From contig DVHJ01000045.1 of the NCBI GenBank assembly GCA_018712145.1, positions 1 through 39,720 of the forward strand: a DNA stretch of 39,720 nt. Reading direction: 5' to 3'. A model generated the notes under the pieces. It was not told the DNA's origin. It searched no databases and was given only the letters and a program-made list of their open reading frames with translations. The translations under genes were made by a program, and so were the position numbers. The number at the start of each line of letters is the position of its first letter. Position 1 is the first letter of the stretch. Shown here in pieces: positions 14,930 to 24,312 of the stretch. The stretch is from Candidatus Faecousia faecigallinarum. GTDB lineage: Bacteria; Bacillota; Clostridia; Oscillospirales; Oscillospiraceae.

Positions 14930-16384
14930 ATGAATTCCTGTCCCAAATGCGGCTATGCCAATGATGGCGATGCCATGTTTTGCGCCCAATGCGGCAACTT
15001 GCTTACCCGGCCTGCCGGTGGGCAGCAAACCGCCGGCCAATCTGCCGGACAATTTAATGGCCGGCCTGGCCAGTATTCCGGCGCCCAGCAAAACGGGTTT
15101 AGCCAATCCAGCAAAGGAAATCAGCCGGAGGCCCCCCAGGAGGGCAAGCCCAAGAAGCGGGGTGGCCTGGTGGCGGTATTGTGCCTGGCCTTGGTGGCAG
15201 CCATCGGCTTGGGCATTGGCTTCTGGCTGACCCTGTCCAGCCCAACGGCCCGGTTCCTCCGGGCGTTCCGCCAGACCGGCGACGCCCTGGGTGACTACCT
15301 GTCCCAGCCGGAGCAACTGGCGGACTTTGGAGAGAACATCCACACCCTGCTGGCAGACCGCAAGGAATTTACCATGGAGCTTGGCATTAGCCAGGAATTA
15401 GATTTTTCGTTGCATTGTGCGGACGGCGCAGCACTGCTGCAGATGGAAATCCCCAGTGGCTGGAGCAGCCTGGAGATGAATTTCTATGGGGACAGCCAGG
15501 TGGTGCAGCTGGAGGTGCCCCAGTTCCTGGATGAGGTTTACGGCCTGCCCCTGGAGAATTTGGGGGAAGAGCTGCCGGATTCTGCGTTGGGCCAAATGCT
15601 GGGTCTGACGGAGGAGCTTGACCTGTCCGGGGAAAGCTGGACCATGCCGGACTACCGGCCCCAGCTGGATCAGTTCCTGGATACATTGACGGTGGAGGAA
15701 CTGGGGGAGGAAACCCTGACCTTAGGCGGCCGCAGCACGCCCTGCACTGTGTATTCCCTGAGTTGGGACAATGCGGCGCTGGCGGAACTCATCAACTGGT
15801 TTGTAGATTATGGGACGTTGGGTGCAACCAGCATGGATGCGGGAACCGATGCTTCCTTGCCCGGAGCCAACACTGCCCATATTGCGGCAGAGAATCTACC
15901 CCAGATTGAGGCGGAAGCTTACGTAGACAGCCGGGGGAACCTGGTGGGCCTGGATATCACGGTGGAAGAGCATACCCTGGCCATCCGCCTGTGCGGCGAG
16001 GAAAATGTCTGGAGTGAGCTGGCTCTGTGGGAGCGGGATTCCGCTGGCGATGAAGACTATATAGGTGGCTGGTCCCTGGAGGCCGGGGAGGATGGGATTC
16101 TCTGGACATTTAATGACAGCGGCGGTGAAGCGGAGTTTACCATCCAGTATGACAACGATTCCGGCCAGTACAGCGCCCTGGATGCGTATGGTGGTGGCAT
16201 TACCGGCACCCTCCGGGGGGAAAATGGCGAGGCGGAATTTAGCTTAGGGGACGGTTACCAGGAAATGGTGCTGATTTTCAGCCCGTTACAGGAGGAGCCG
16301 CAACCGTTGAGCCAGGACTATGTGGATCTCCTGGAGATGACAGAAGCGGATTGGCAGGAGCTGATGTATTCTTTCTACGGCTGA
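14930..16384 (+). CDS. Zinc-ribbon membrane protein with large extracytoplasmic domain (second)
   Basis: 484 residues. N-terminal zinc ribbon CPKCGYAN...FCAQCG (residues 4-22), a Gln/Gly/Asn-rich linker, a basic stop (PKKRG) and one membrane segment (about 76-98, LVAVLCLALVAAIGLGIGF). The remaining 380 residues are extracytoplasmic, acidic and beta-rich, with no motif I can name. RBS AAGGAGG 8 bases upstream. The architecture (ribbon in, sensor out) repeats that of the 9786 gene although the outer domains differ, as expected for receptors feeding one shared cytoplasmic kinase/phosphatase module. Confidence 0.7.
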   Translation: MNSCPKCGYANDGDAMFCAQCGNLLTRPAGGQQTAGQSAGQFNGRPGQYSGAQQNGFSQSSKGNQPEAPQEGKPKKRGGLVAVLCLALVAAIGLGIGFWLTLSSPTARFLRAFRQTGDALGDYLSQPEQLADFGENIHTLLADRKEFTMELGISQELDFSLHCADGAALLQMEIPSGWSSLEMNFYGDSQVVQLEVPQFLDEVYGLPLENLGEELPDSALGQMLGLTEELDLSGESWTMPDYRPQLDQFLDTLTVEELGEETLTLGGRSTPCTVYSLSWDNAALAELINWFVDYGTLGATSMDAGTDASLPGANTAHIAAENLPQIEAEAYVDSRGNLVGLDITVEEHTLAIRLCGEENVWSELALWERDSAGDEDYIGGWSLEAGEDGILWTFNDSGGEAEFTIQYDNDSGQYSALDAYGGGITGTLRGENGEAEFSLGDGYQEMVLIFSPLQEEPQPLSQDYVDLLEMTEADWQELMYSFYG

Positions 16385-16405
16385 TTTTCGACAAAAGGAG
16401 ATAAG

Positions 16406-17095
16406 ATGAAGAAGATTGTACCTGTGATTGTTTTTCTGGCGCTCTGCCTGACTGCCTGTGGGCTGCTGCCGGCGGCCAGCACGGAACCGGCCACCGAACC
16501 GGCGGATATTCCGCCGGAGGTGACCATCGACCCAGGGATTCAGGGGGCGTGGTATTGCGTCAATGGCGAGCTGGAATTGCAGCTGGACATTGATGCCGGC
16601 GGGAACTTCAGCATGTATGACCTGCCGGCGGACCAGTCCAAACAAACCCTGACGGGTGTTGTGACGGTGTCCGGAGATCAGGTAACCTTGACGGCCCAGA
16701 CCATCAATGGCGCTGCGGCAGAGGAAAGCGTGGAAGAAGGCGTTTTGGACGGCAGCGGCAACCTGGTGTTTGGCAATAACGACATGGTCTTTACCCGGGA
16801 GGCGCCGGCTTCGGCGGAGACCATGCCGGAAAATGCCGGCGGTCTGTCCGGTACTTGGACCGGTGGAGACGGCCTGTACACCCTTTCCCTGACGGCGGAG
16901 GGGATGTTCAGCCTGACCCAGGAGGACGGCGAAATTACCGGAATCTACACGGTGGACGGCACGGAAATCTGCCTGATTACCCAGATGGTGAACGGCCAGG
17001 ACTATACCGGGGACGAGGGTGAACTCACCGGCCAGGTGGGCCAGGACGGTACATTGGATATGCAGGGGACGGTATTTGTCCCGGCAGCGGAATGA
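16406..17095 (+). CDS. Lipoprotein with two lipocalin-like repeats
   Basis: 229 residues. Signal peptide with the lipobox LTAC (Cys at residue 19), so it is lipid-anchored outside the membrane. A Thr/Glu/Pro-rich spacer follows. Two domains of about 80 residues share a pattern: GAWYCVNGELELQLDIDAGG...GVVTVSGDQVTLTAQTINGAA and GTWTGGDGLYTLSLTAEG...GIYTVDGTEICLITQMVNGQD (shown in parts), suggesting an internal duplication. It is the last gene of the operon, closed by a double terminator. Function unknown; it may bind ligands or the outer parts of the membrane proteins. Confidence 0.75.
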   Translation: MKKIVPVIVFLALCLTACGLLPAASTEPATEPADIPPEVTIDPGIQGAWYCVNGELELQLDIDAGGNFSMYDLPADQSKQTLTGVVTVSGDQVTLTAQTINGAAAEESVEEGVLDGSGNLVFGNNDMVFTREAPASAETMPENAGGLSGTWTGGDGLYTLSLTAEGMFSLTQEDGEITGIYTVDGTEICLITQMVNGQDYTGDEGELTGQVGQDGTLDMQGTVFVPAAE

Positions 17096-17100
17096 TTTAC

Positions 17101-17172
17101 AGGCGGGAGGCCCATTGGGTCTCCCGCCTGAAACGGCCAGTAAGCGTCATTTTTGGCTTTCTGGCCGTTTTT
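17101..17172 (+). terminator. Double hairpin terminator of the vWA/PP2C/kinase operon
   Basis: Hairpin 1 is AGGCGGGAG with CTCCCGCCT (17101-17129). Hairpin 2 is AACGGCCAG (17132-17140) with CTGGCCGTT (17161-17169), followed by T6. The second has the classical U tract. No convincing promoter was found between here and the next gene at 17333; a TATTAT at 17280-17285 has only a weak -35. Confidence 0.88.
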
Positions 17173-17332
17173 TGCGTTCAGGGGGTGAATGCTGGGCTTT
17201 TCCGAAATATAACATAAACCGAGGGGCAATCTTAACCTCCCTTTACCAAAGCCGGGTGGAAGCCAGAACACAAGGTGTGTATTATATGGACTGTGCGAGA
17301 AAATCAGCAAGCACAGAAAGGATGAACCACCC

Positions 17333-20300
17333 ATGAAATGGAAAAAATGGATTTCTGCCTGCTTGGCCCTCGGCCTGACGGTTTCGGCCTTTGCCGCAGC
17401 CATGCCCCGGGCTGCTGCAGCGGACGCCAAAACGGAACCGGGCCTATGGCTGACGGAAATTTACCAGAATGACCGGAACCGTTCCGGCGTGTTCAGCAAC
17501 TCCAGCGACCAGATGGAGTTTGTGGAAGTGACCAATACCGCCGGGGAGGCGGTGAGCTTGGGAACCGACTATACCCTGTGGTATGAGTATCCCTCCGGTG
17601 ACACCATGGTGATGAAGCAGCTCACCATCTCCAGCCCAACCGGCTCCACCGTTGTGGAAGCCGGGGAGACGGTTGTGCTCTGGAGCCAGCGCACGGACTT
17701 GGGGGGCGAAGAAGGGGTGGACTATGCTTCCGAAGCCCAGTTCCGCCAGGCCATGTCGGTGCCGGAGGACGTGAAGGTCTACCGGGTATCCGGCCAGAAT
17801 GGCTTTGCCGAAAATGACCGGGGCTTTGCCCTGAAGAATGCGGCCGGTGAGGTGACCAGCTATTTCCATTACAATACCACTACCGATGAGGTCACTGCTG
17901 ACGGCTTGGCGGTGAGCCTGGCCATTCCGGACTTCGGCAGCCAGATGCAGGTTTTCGCTGCCAAGAAGCCCACCACCGCCGGACGGGTTTTCGTTGGCCA
18001 GCTCAACGGCCAGCGTACCGCCACCGCCCCGGCAGACCTGACCCCGGAAGGGGTGTACATCACCGAGATCCGGCCCAATGACAGCAGCCGGGACGGGGAT
18101 TTCGGCAGCGGCAGCAACGACATGATGGAGTGCCTGGAGCTGTATAACACCACCGGCGAGACGGTGGATCTGAATCAGGCGTATGAGCTGATCTACCGGG
18201 TGAAAGAGGACAATACCAAGGTGCTGCCCCTGTACCGGCTGCTGGAGGATGGCACCCTGAGCGGGGAGGGCTGCACCATCGCCCCCAATTCCCCGGCGGT
18301 GCTGTGGTGCTACCGGGCAGAGTCTCTGGCCGGCAGCTATGACCGGTTCCCCACAGAAGCGGAGTTCCGGGCTGCCTACGGCATTGCCGATGATGTGCCG
18401 GTATATGTGTTCACTGCCCAGAACGGTTTGAACAACACCTTGCGGGGCTTTGAACTGTTCCACAAGGAGGCCGACGGCAGCAAGACCCTGGTAAGCCGGT
18501 ATTTCTGGGACGGCGTTGATGATCTCAAAGACAACCGCAGCGTGGAGCTGAAGGTGAACCCGGAGGGTCCGGAAATGCTGGTCTACCGCGCCCAGGCTAC
18601 GACGAACATGGGTGTGGTGAACGAGGCGCAGATCACCTATCCTGCCGACGATGGTTCCAGCCCCACCCTGACCCTGCTGGATGACCGGACTACCGTCACC
18701 CAGGGCGATTTTCTGCGGATCCCCTACAACTTTGCCGGTTCTGACACCATGCCGGTGCGGTCTATCACCCTGTACTACCGCACCGACCTGATGTCCGCCT
18801 ATGCCAGCGAGGAAACCACCAGCTTTGCCATTTACAACAAGTGGTATGCCTTTATCCCCTCTGATGTACTGCTAAACGCTCAGTATGTGGATTACTATGT
18901 GAAGGCCGCCAACGATTACCGCACCACCATGACAGAAGTCCGGCGGGTGGATGTGGAGAAGCTGGAGGCGGGGCTGACCGGTTTGCAGGTGAATTTCCCT
19001 GAGCAGGAGACGGTTTCCGGCCAAGTGAACTTTACCGTGAAAGACTTTGGGGATACCACTGCCGCCTTCTCCGTCCACGTGGACGGCCAAGCGGTGGAGA
19101 TGACCCCCAGCTTCGCCCAGGGTGCCTTCTTCACCTTCACCCACCGGGGAGTGGACAGCTATTTTAAGAACGCCCTGCTGTGCGGCGACAGCATTATCCG
19201 CAACTTTGCCAAGAGCAGCGAAATTCCCAGCGATTCCTCCATGGCAATCTTCGTGGATCAGCGCTACTTTACCTACCAGGCGGATGGCTCCGCGACAATC
19301 GTCCTGGAGATTTGGCCCGGCACTTATGGCTCTACCTGGGAGAATGATACCGAGGCCAACAATGATGATTTTTACATCAGCGATATGGCCCTGTCCACCC
19401 TGGACGGCCAGATTATCCGGCCGGTATCCATTGTCAATGAAAATGGGGAAGCCCTGGCCCTGGATGCAGAGCTGAGCATTGGCGACAGCGCCACCTGCAA
19501 CAAGAAGGCCATCATGACCTTTGAGATTCCGGCGGGTCTCACCGATGCCATGGCCGGTGTAATTGACACCACCACCTTGGCCGACGGCACCCACAACCTG
19601 ATTGTGGGCAGCTCCACCGGCAGCAGCCGGTCCATCAGCTTCACCGTGGACAACACGGCGCCCCAGCCGGAGCCGGAGCCGGAACCCATGGACATGGCCA
19701 TGGAGATGACCCTCACCGCTTATCCCGCCGCTGCAGCGGTTGACGCCCCTGCCGGTACGGCTGCTGTGGAGATTTACCAGGCTCAGCCCCTCACCGGCTA
19801 TACCGTCGCCACCGGCGTAGGCGACTCCACCATTTCCCAGACTGCCGCCCAGGGCCTGACCACGGTGGTTTCCGAGAACGGCCAGCTGCCCTACGCGGTG
19901 TTCACTGTGGACACCCGGGGCCAGACCGCCGGAACGGTTCGCCTGGACCTGACCGCTCAGGCGGATTATGACCAGCCGGTGCGGCTGTATGCCTTGACCC
20001 AGGAGGATACCTGGACGCCGCTGAACTGCGCCTGGGCCAACGGCACGGTCACCGCGCTGGTTCAGCTGGAGGACCTGGTCCAGGACGGCCAGCTCACCAT
20101 TCTGGCCCAGGCCAGAGGTGCGGAGTACAACCCGGTGACTACCCAGCCCGCCACTGCCGATACGGTGGAAAACGACTACGTCTGGGACGGTACCGGCATC
20201 CCGGAGCAGTACGACTTTGCCTTTGCCTGGATCAGCGACACCCAGTACTATGCCGAGCAGTATATGGAGAACTTTGCCGCCGTCACCGATTGGATTGTGG

Positions 20301-22054
20301 CCGAGAAGGATGCGCTGGGCATTGAATACGTGATCCATACCGGCGACATTGTGGACGAGTTCAACGAAGAGTATCAGTTTGTCAACGCCTCTGAACAGTT
20401 GGAGAAATTGGAAAACGCCGGCCTGCCCTACGGCCTGCTGGGCGGTAACCATGACGTGGCCCACGGCAATGCGGTGTACGACCTGTACCAGAAGTACTTT
20501 GGCGCATTCCGCTACGAAGGCAATCCCTGGTATGGCGGCACCTATGACGACAACAAGGGCCACTATGATCTGGTGAATGTAGACGGCGAGGAATTCCTGT
20601 TCATCTACATGTCCTGGGATATCTACACCCCGGAGGTGGAGTGGATCAACAGCGTGCTGGAGCAGTACCCCGACCGGACGGCTATCCTCTGCACCCACCC
20701 GGGCATCAACGCCACAGCTACCCCGGATTACTTCAGCGACCTGCTGCTGGAGGAGGTCTGCCGGACCCATCCCAATGTGATTGCCATGCTCAACGGCCAC
20801 TACCACGGCTCTGCCCTGAACTTTGTGGGCTTTGACGACGATGGCGACGGGGTGGACGACCGGGTGGTTTACCGGATCTGCACCGACTACCAGAGCGCTC
20901 CCGGCGGCGGCCAGGGTTACATCAAGATGATTTACTTTGACCTGGCCAACGATAAGGTGTACCTGAATTCCTATTCCCCGGTGCTGGATGACTACAACTA
21001 CTATGACACCCCGAAGCTGGACAACTACAGCGCGGGCACTGTGGCTTACGACATTGATATCACCGAGCTGGACGTGGACTTTGACCGCCAGACCCCCAAG
21101 ACCCTGACCCTGACGGATTTCCAGGCCAACCTCTTGGGCGCCGATCTGATCGCCCGCAGCGAAACGGAAACTACCCTCTCCCTGGGCCAGACCGTGGGCA
21201 GCGTCTATGCCGTGGCCAAGGACAGCCAGGACAATGTGCTGGCCTACAGCCCGGTGCAGGCAGTAAGCGGCCAGTATACCATTCAGGCGGTGGCCGATGA
21301 CGGCGGTTCTCTGTCTCCCGAGGGCGCCACGGTAGTTGCCCTGAATGGCGCCGTTACCTACACCATTACCCCGGATGAGGGCTACGAAATTGCCGATGTG
21401 TTGGTGGACGGCCAGACCGTGGGCCCGGTGAGCACCTACACCTTCACCGGCGTAAACGCCAACCATACCATTGAGGCCCGGTTTACCCAAATTCCGGCCC
21501 CGGAGCTGCCCTTCGTGGACGTGGCGGAGAGCGCATGGTACTACCAGGATGTGTCCTACGTGTTTGCCCATGGGCTGATGAACGGCGTGGACGAGACCCG
21601 CTTTGCCCCCCAGAGCCTGACCAGCCGGGCCATGGCGGCGGTGATCCTGTACCGGCTGGAGGGCAATCCCCAGGCAGGCCAGTCGGACTTCACCGACGTG
21701 GCTGAGGGCCAATACTTTGCCCCGGCGGTAGCCTGGGCCCAGGCCGAGGGCCTGGTGGAGGGCTATGGCGACGGCACCTTCCGGCCCAACCAGACCATGA
21801 CCCGGCAGGAACTGGCCACGGTGCTCTACCGTTACGCCGAATACAAGGGCCTGGATGTCAGCCAGAGCGCTGATCTATCTGGCTATGCCGACGCCGGCAG
21901 AATTCAGGGCTATGCCCGCCCGGCCATGGCCTGGGCGGTAAGCGTGGGCCTGATGGAAGGCACATCGGAAACCACCCTATCCCCTGCAGGCGGCGCCCAG
22001 CGCTGCCAGCTGGCGGCTCTGCTGCACCGGTTCGACGTTATGCTGAACGGCTAA
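17333..22054 (+). CDS. Cell-surface metallophosphoesterase with lamin-tail-like repeats and three SLH domains
   Basis: 1573 residues. Signal peptide (residues 1-31). Two similar repeats of about 190 residues (about 37-225 and 240-430), each opening with 'TEIYQND'/'TEIRPND'-type strands, look like lamin-tail (LTD) domains. Further beta domains follow and a PEPEPEP linker near 780. A complete calcineurin-type phosphoesterase lies at about 958-1245: D969 in SDTQ, D1005 in GDIVDE, N1039/H1040 in GNHD, H1122 in CTHPG, H1156 and H1158 in GHYHG. Then an InlB-type repeat (about 1318-1386) and three SLH domains (about 1392-1573) that anchor it non-covalently to the cell wall. Substrate unknown; nucleotide or phosphodiester scavenging is plausible. 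Confidence 0.88.
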   Translation: MKWKKWISACLALGLTVSAFAAAMPRAAAADAKTEPGLWLTEIYQNDRNRSGVFSNSSDQMEFVEVTNTAGEAVSLGTDYTLWYEYPSGDTMVMKQLTISSPTGSTVVEAGETVVLWSQRTDLGGEEGVDYASEAQFRQAMSVPEDVKVYRVSGQNGFAENDRGFALKNAAGEVTSYFHYNTTTDEVTADGLAVSLAIPDFGSQMQVFAAKKPTTAGRVFVGQLNGQRTATAPADLTPEGVYITEIRPNDSSRDGDFGSGSNDMMECLELYNTTGETVDLNQAYELIYRVKEDNTKVLPLYRLLEDGTLSGEGCTIAPNSPAVLWCYRAESLAGSYDRFPTEAEFRAAYGIADDVPVYVFTAQNGLNNTLRGFELFHKEADGSKTLVSRYFWDGVDDLKDNRSVELKVNPEGPEMLVYRAQATTNMGVVNEAQITYPADDGSSPTLTLLDDRTTVTQGDFLRIPYNFAGSDTMPVRSITLYYRTDLMSAYASEETTSFAIYNKWYAFIPSDVLLNAQYVDYYVKAANDYRTTMTEVRRVDVEKLEAGLTGLQVNFPEQETVSGQVNFTVKDFGDTTAAFSVHVDGQAVEMTPSFAQGAFFTFTHRGVDSYFKNALLCGDSIIRNFAKSSEIPSDSSMAIFVDQRYFTYQADGSATIVLEIWPGTYGSTWENDTEANNDDFYISDMALSTLDGQIIRPVSIVNENGEALALDAELSIGDSATCNKKAIMTFEIPAGLTDAMAGVIDTTTLADGTHNLIVGSSTGSSRSISFTVDNTAPQPEPEPEPMDMAMEMTLTAYPAAAAVDAPAGTAAVEIYQAQPLTGYTVATGVGDSTISQTAAQGLTTVVSENGQLPYAVFTVDTRGQTAGTVRLDLTAQADYDQPVRLYALTQEDTWTPLNCAWANGTVTALVQLEDLVQDGQLTILAQARGAEYNPVTTQPATADTVENDYVWDGTGIPEQYDFAFAWISDTQYYAEQYMENFAAVTDWIVAEKDALGIEYVIHTGDIVDEFNEEYQFVNASEQLEKLENAGLPYGLLGGNHDVAHGNAVYDLYQKYFGAFRYEGNPWYGGTYDDNKGHYDLVNVDGEEFLFIYMSWDIYTPEVEWINSVLEQYPDRTAILCTHPGINATATPDYFSDLLLEEVCRTHPNVIAMLNGHYHGSALNFVGFDDDGDGVDDRVVYRICTDYQSAPGGGQGYIKMIYFDLANDKVYLNSYSPVLDDYNYYDTPKLDNYSAGTVAYDIDITELDVDFDRQTPKTLTLTDFQANLLGADLIARSETETTLSLGQTVGSVYAVAKDSQDNVLAYSPVQAVSGQYTIQAVADDGGSLSPEGATVVALNGAVTYTITPDEGYEIADVLVDGQTVGPVSTYTFTGVNANHTIEARFTQIPAPELPFVDVAESAWYYQDVSYVFAHGLMNGVDETRFAPQSLTSRAMAAVILYRLEGNPQAGQSDFTDVAEGQYFAPAVAWAQAEGLVEGYGDGTFRPNQTMTRQELATVLYRYAEYKGLDVSQSADLSGYADAGRIQGYARPAMAWAVSVGLMEGTSETTLSPAGGAQRCQLAALLHRFDVMLNG

Positions 22055-22080
22055 GGCGGAAAATTATTCCAACGTTTCGG

Positions 22081-22106
22081 AACCCGGCGGGAAATCCCGC
22101 CGGGTT
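22081..22106 (+). terminator. Hairpin terminator after the SLH protein
   Basis: AACCCGGCGGGA and TCCCGCCGGGTT form a perfect 12-bp stem with an AA loop, followed by CATTTTCC. The U tract is short but the stem is very stable and lies 26 bases after the stop codon. Confidence 0.8.
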
Positions 22107-22131
22107 CATTTTCCTACCGGGACGGACTGCG

Positions 22132-22160
22132 TTGCATTTTGCCGGGTAATGTGATAGGAT
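22132..22160 (+). promoter_or_regulatory. Promoter of glpK
   Basis: TTGCAT (22132-22137) and TAGGAT (22155-22160) with 17-base spacing, 28 bases before the glpK start codon. No palindrome overlaps it. Confidence 0.6.
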
Positions 22161-22188
22161 AAGCAAAAACAGGTAGGGAGGCAGAACG

Positions 22189-23667
22189 ATGGCGAAATAT
22201 ATCATGGCCCTGGATGCAGGCACCACCAGCAACCGGTGCATTCTCTTTGACCCCACCGGGGCGGTGTGCAGCATGGCCCAAAAGGAATTTACCCAATATT
22301 TTCCCCAACCCGGCTGGGTGGAGCACGACCCGGAGGAGATCTGGTCGGTGCAGCTGGAGGTGGCCCGCCAGGCCATGCGCAACGCCGGGGCGGTGGCGGC
22401 GGATATTGCCGCCATCGGCATCACAAACCAGCGGGAAACCACTCTGGTCTGGGACCGGACCACCGGCAGGCCCTTGTACCCGGCCATTGTCTGGCAGTGC
22501 CGCCGCACGGCGGAGGACTGCGACCGGCTGAAGCCCCATGCCCAGATGATCCGGGAAAAAACCGGCCTGGTGCTGGATCCTTATTTTTCCGCCACCAAGC
22601 TCCGGTGGATTTTGACCCATGTTCCGGAGGCTTACCAACGGGCGGAGCGGGGCGAGCTGTGCTTTGGCACCGTGGAAACTTGGCTGATCTGGAAGCTGAC
22701 CGGCGGCAGGGTTCACGTGACGGATTACTCCAATGCCTCCCGCACCATGCTCTTTAACATTCATACCCTGCAGTGGGATGGGGATATCCTCCGCCTCCTG
22801 GACATTCCGGCGGCCATGCTGCCGGAGGTGCGGCCCAGCAGCCAGTGCTATGGTCAGGCGGATCCGGCCTGGTTCGGCGGACCAATTCCCATTGCCGGGG
22901 CGGCAGGGGATCAACAGGCGGCGCTGTTTGGGCAGACCTGCTTCCGGCCGGGGGAGGCGAAGAACACCTATGGCACCGGGTGTTTCCTCCTGATGAACAC
23001 CGGGGATACCCCGGTACTCTCCCAAAACGGCCTGGTGACCACCATTGCCTGGGGCCTGGGCGGCAAGGTGCAGTACGCGTTGGAAGGCTCGGTATTTGTG
23101 GCCGGGGCGGCGATTCAGTGGCTTCGAGATGAGCTGCACCTGCTGGACACCGCGGCGGATTCGGAGTACATGGCCAAGCTGGTGCCGGATACCCACGGCT
23201 GTTACGTAGTACCTGCCTTTACCGGCTTGGGTGCGCCTCACTGGGACCCCTACGCCCGGGGGGTCATTGTGGGCCTGACCCGGGGCGTCAACCGGTACCA
23301 CCTGGTGCGGGCCACCCTGGATTCCCTGGCCTATCAAACTGCCGATGTGTTGGCGGCCATGCGGGCAGATTCCGGCATCGTCCTCACTGCCCTGAAGGCG
23401 GATGGAGGCGCCGCCGCCAACAATTATCTGATGCAGACTCAGGCGGATATCATTGACGCGCCGGTGGTGCGGCCTAAGTGCCTGGAAACCACCGCCATGG
23501 GTGCAGCCTATCTGGCCGGCTTAGCGGTGGGGATGTGGGACAGCCCAGAGTCACTGGCTTGGTCCATTGACCGGGTGTTTCTGCCGGATATGGGGCCGGA
23601 GCAGCGCCAAGCCCGGCTGAGAGGCTGGCGGCGGGCCCTGCAGTGCAGCCGGGGATGGGCGGTGTAG
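22189..23667 (+). CDS. glpK: Glycerol kinase
   Basis: 492 residues, the standard length of FGGY-family glycerol kinase. N-terminal phosphate loop [15 protein letters not shown]; substrate residues in TNQRETT; ATP-site [15 protein letters not shown] elements in [17 protein letters not shown] and [15 protein letters not shown]. It phosphorylates glycerol to glycerol 3-phosphate in the cytosol. No glpF or glpD lies beside it; the next gene is an acetyltransferase that starts 1 base after its stop. The C-terminal 20 or so residues are a little divergent. RBS GGGAGG 9 bases upstream. Confidence 0.95.
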   Translation: MAKYIMALDAGTTSNRCILFDPTGAVCSMAQKEFTQYFPQPGWVEHDPEEIWSVQLEVARQAMRNAGAVAADIAAIGITNQRETTLVWDRTTGRPLYPAIVWQCRRTAEDCDRLKPHAQMIREKTGLVLDPYFSATKLRWILTHVPEAYQRAERGELCFGTVETWLIWKLTGGRVHVTDYSNASRTMLFNIHTLQWDGDILRLLDIPAAMLPEVRPSSQCYGQADPAWFGGPIPIAGAAGDQQAALFGQTCFRPGEAKNTYGTGCFLLMNTGDTPVLSQNGLVTTIAWGLGGKVQYALEGSVFVAGAAIQWLRDELHLLDTAADSEYMAKLVPDTHGCYVVPAFTGLGAPHWDPYARGVIVGLTRGVNRYHLVRATLDSLAYQTADVLAAMRADSGIVLTALKADGGAAANNYLMQTQADIIDAPVVRPKCLETTAMGAAYLAGLAVGMWDSPESLAWSIDRVFLPDMGPEQRQARLRGWRRALQCSRGWAV

Positions 23668-23668
23668 C

Positions 23669-24214
23669 GTGGAGGAAATTCTTTATCGCCGGATTGCCCG
23701 GCAGGAGTTGTGTCTTAACCTGTTTGCCCAGTTTCAGCGGCGGCAGGAAGTCAACCTTTGCTGGCGGCGGACGGAACAGGGTTGGACCGTCCGGCCCGAT
23801 CCGTTTGTGGATCAGTGGAGCCGGGAAGACTATGTGTTTTTGGTGCAGTGTTTGCAAGGTACCCTGGACGGGGGCGGAGCAGTGTTTGGGGGATTTTTAT
23901 CCGGCGGCTTAAAGGGCTTTGCCTCTGTGGAGGGCCGTCCCATGGGCAGCCGGGGGCAATACCGGGACCTGACCAGCCTGCATGTGTCCCGGGAGCTGCG
24001 GGGCCGGGGGATGGGCCGGCAACTGTTTGCGCTGGCCGCCCGGTGGGCCGGGGACCAGGGCGGTGAGAAACTGTACATCTCCAGTCACAGCGCCGTGGAG
24101 ACCCAGGCATTTTACCGGGCGATGGGTTGCCGGGAAGCAGTGGAGTATGACCCGGGTCATGTGGCTCGGGAACCCTATGACTGCCAACTAGAGTACGAAA
24201 TCCCCAAATCTTAA
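23669..24214 (+). CDS. GNAT-family N-acetyltransferase
   Basis: 181 residues. Motif A of the GNAT fold, SLHVSRELRGRGMGRQLF (R/Q-x-x-G-x-G/A type acetyl-CoA loop), is at about residues 105-122, followed by LYISSHSAVETQAFYRAMG, the C-terminal motif B with the usual Tyr. The GTG start at 23669 lies 1 base after the glpK stop and has only a weak ribosome site, so translation is probably coupled. Substrate unknown; functional link to glycerol metabolism is not evident. The first 80 residues do not match a family that I know. Confidence 0.8.
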   Translation: MEEILYRRIARQELCLNLFAQFQRRQEVNLCWRRTEQGWTVRPDPFVDQWSREDYVFLVQCLQGTLDGGGAVFGGFLSGGLKGFASVEGRPMGSRGQYRDLTSLHVSRELRGRGMGRQLFALAARWAGDQGGEKLYISSHSAVETQAFYRAMGCREAVEYDPGHVAREPYDCQLEYEIPKS

Positions 24215-24236
24215 TTTTTCTTAAGCCCGGCCCAAG

Positions 24237-24277
24237 GGAGCAAATTTGTGGTACAATGGGCCATAAGAATTTGCTCC
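24237..24277 (+). promoter_or_regulatory. Promoter of the two-component genes flanked by a perfect 10-bp inverted repeat
   Basis: GGAGCAAATT (24237-24246) and AATTTGCTCC (24268-24277) are perfect complements separated by 21 bases. The -10 TACAAT (24252-24257), preceded by TGG (extended -10), lies between them; no good -35 is present, as is common for activator-dependent promoters. The arms would also form a hairpin in any read-through RNA. Confidence 0.65.
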
Positions 24278-24312
24278 GGTGGACCCAGCCGGAGGGTAGG
24301 GAGGCCAAGGCG

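Noticed and set aside
18872-21712. A 946-codon minus-strand open frame opposite the surface phosphoesterase
   Set aside because: It mirrors the codon pattern of the SLH protein, has no domain and no promoter or ribosome site that fits. The same holds for 9321-11591 (minus).
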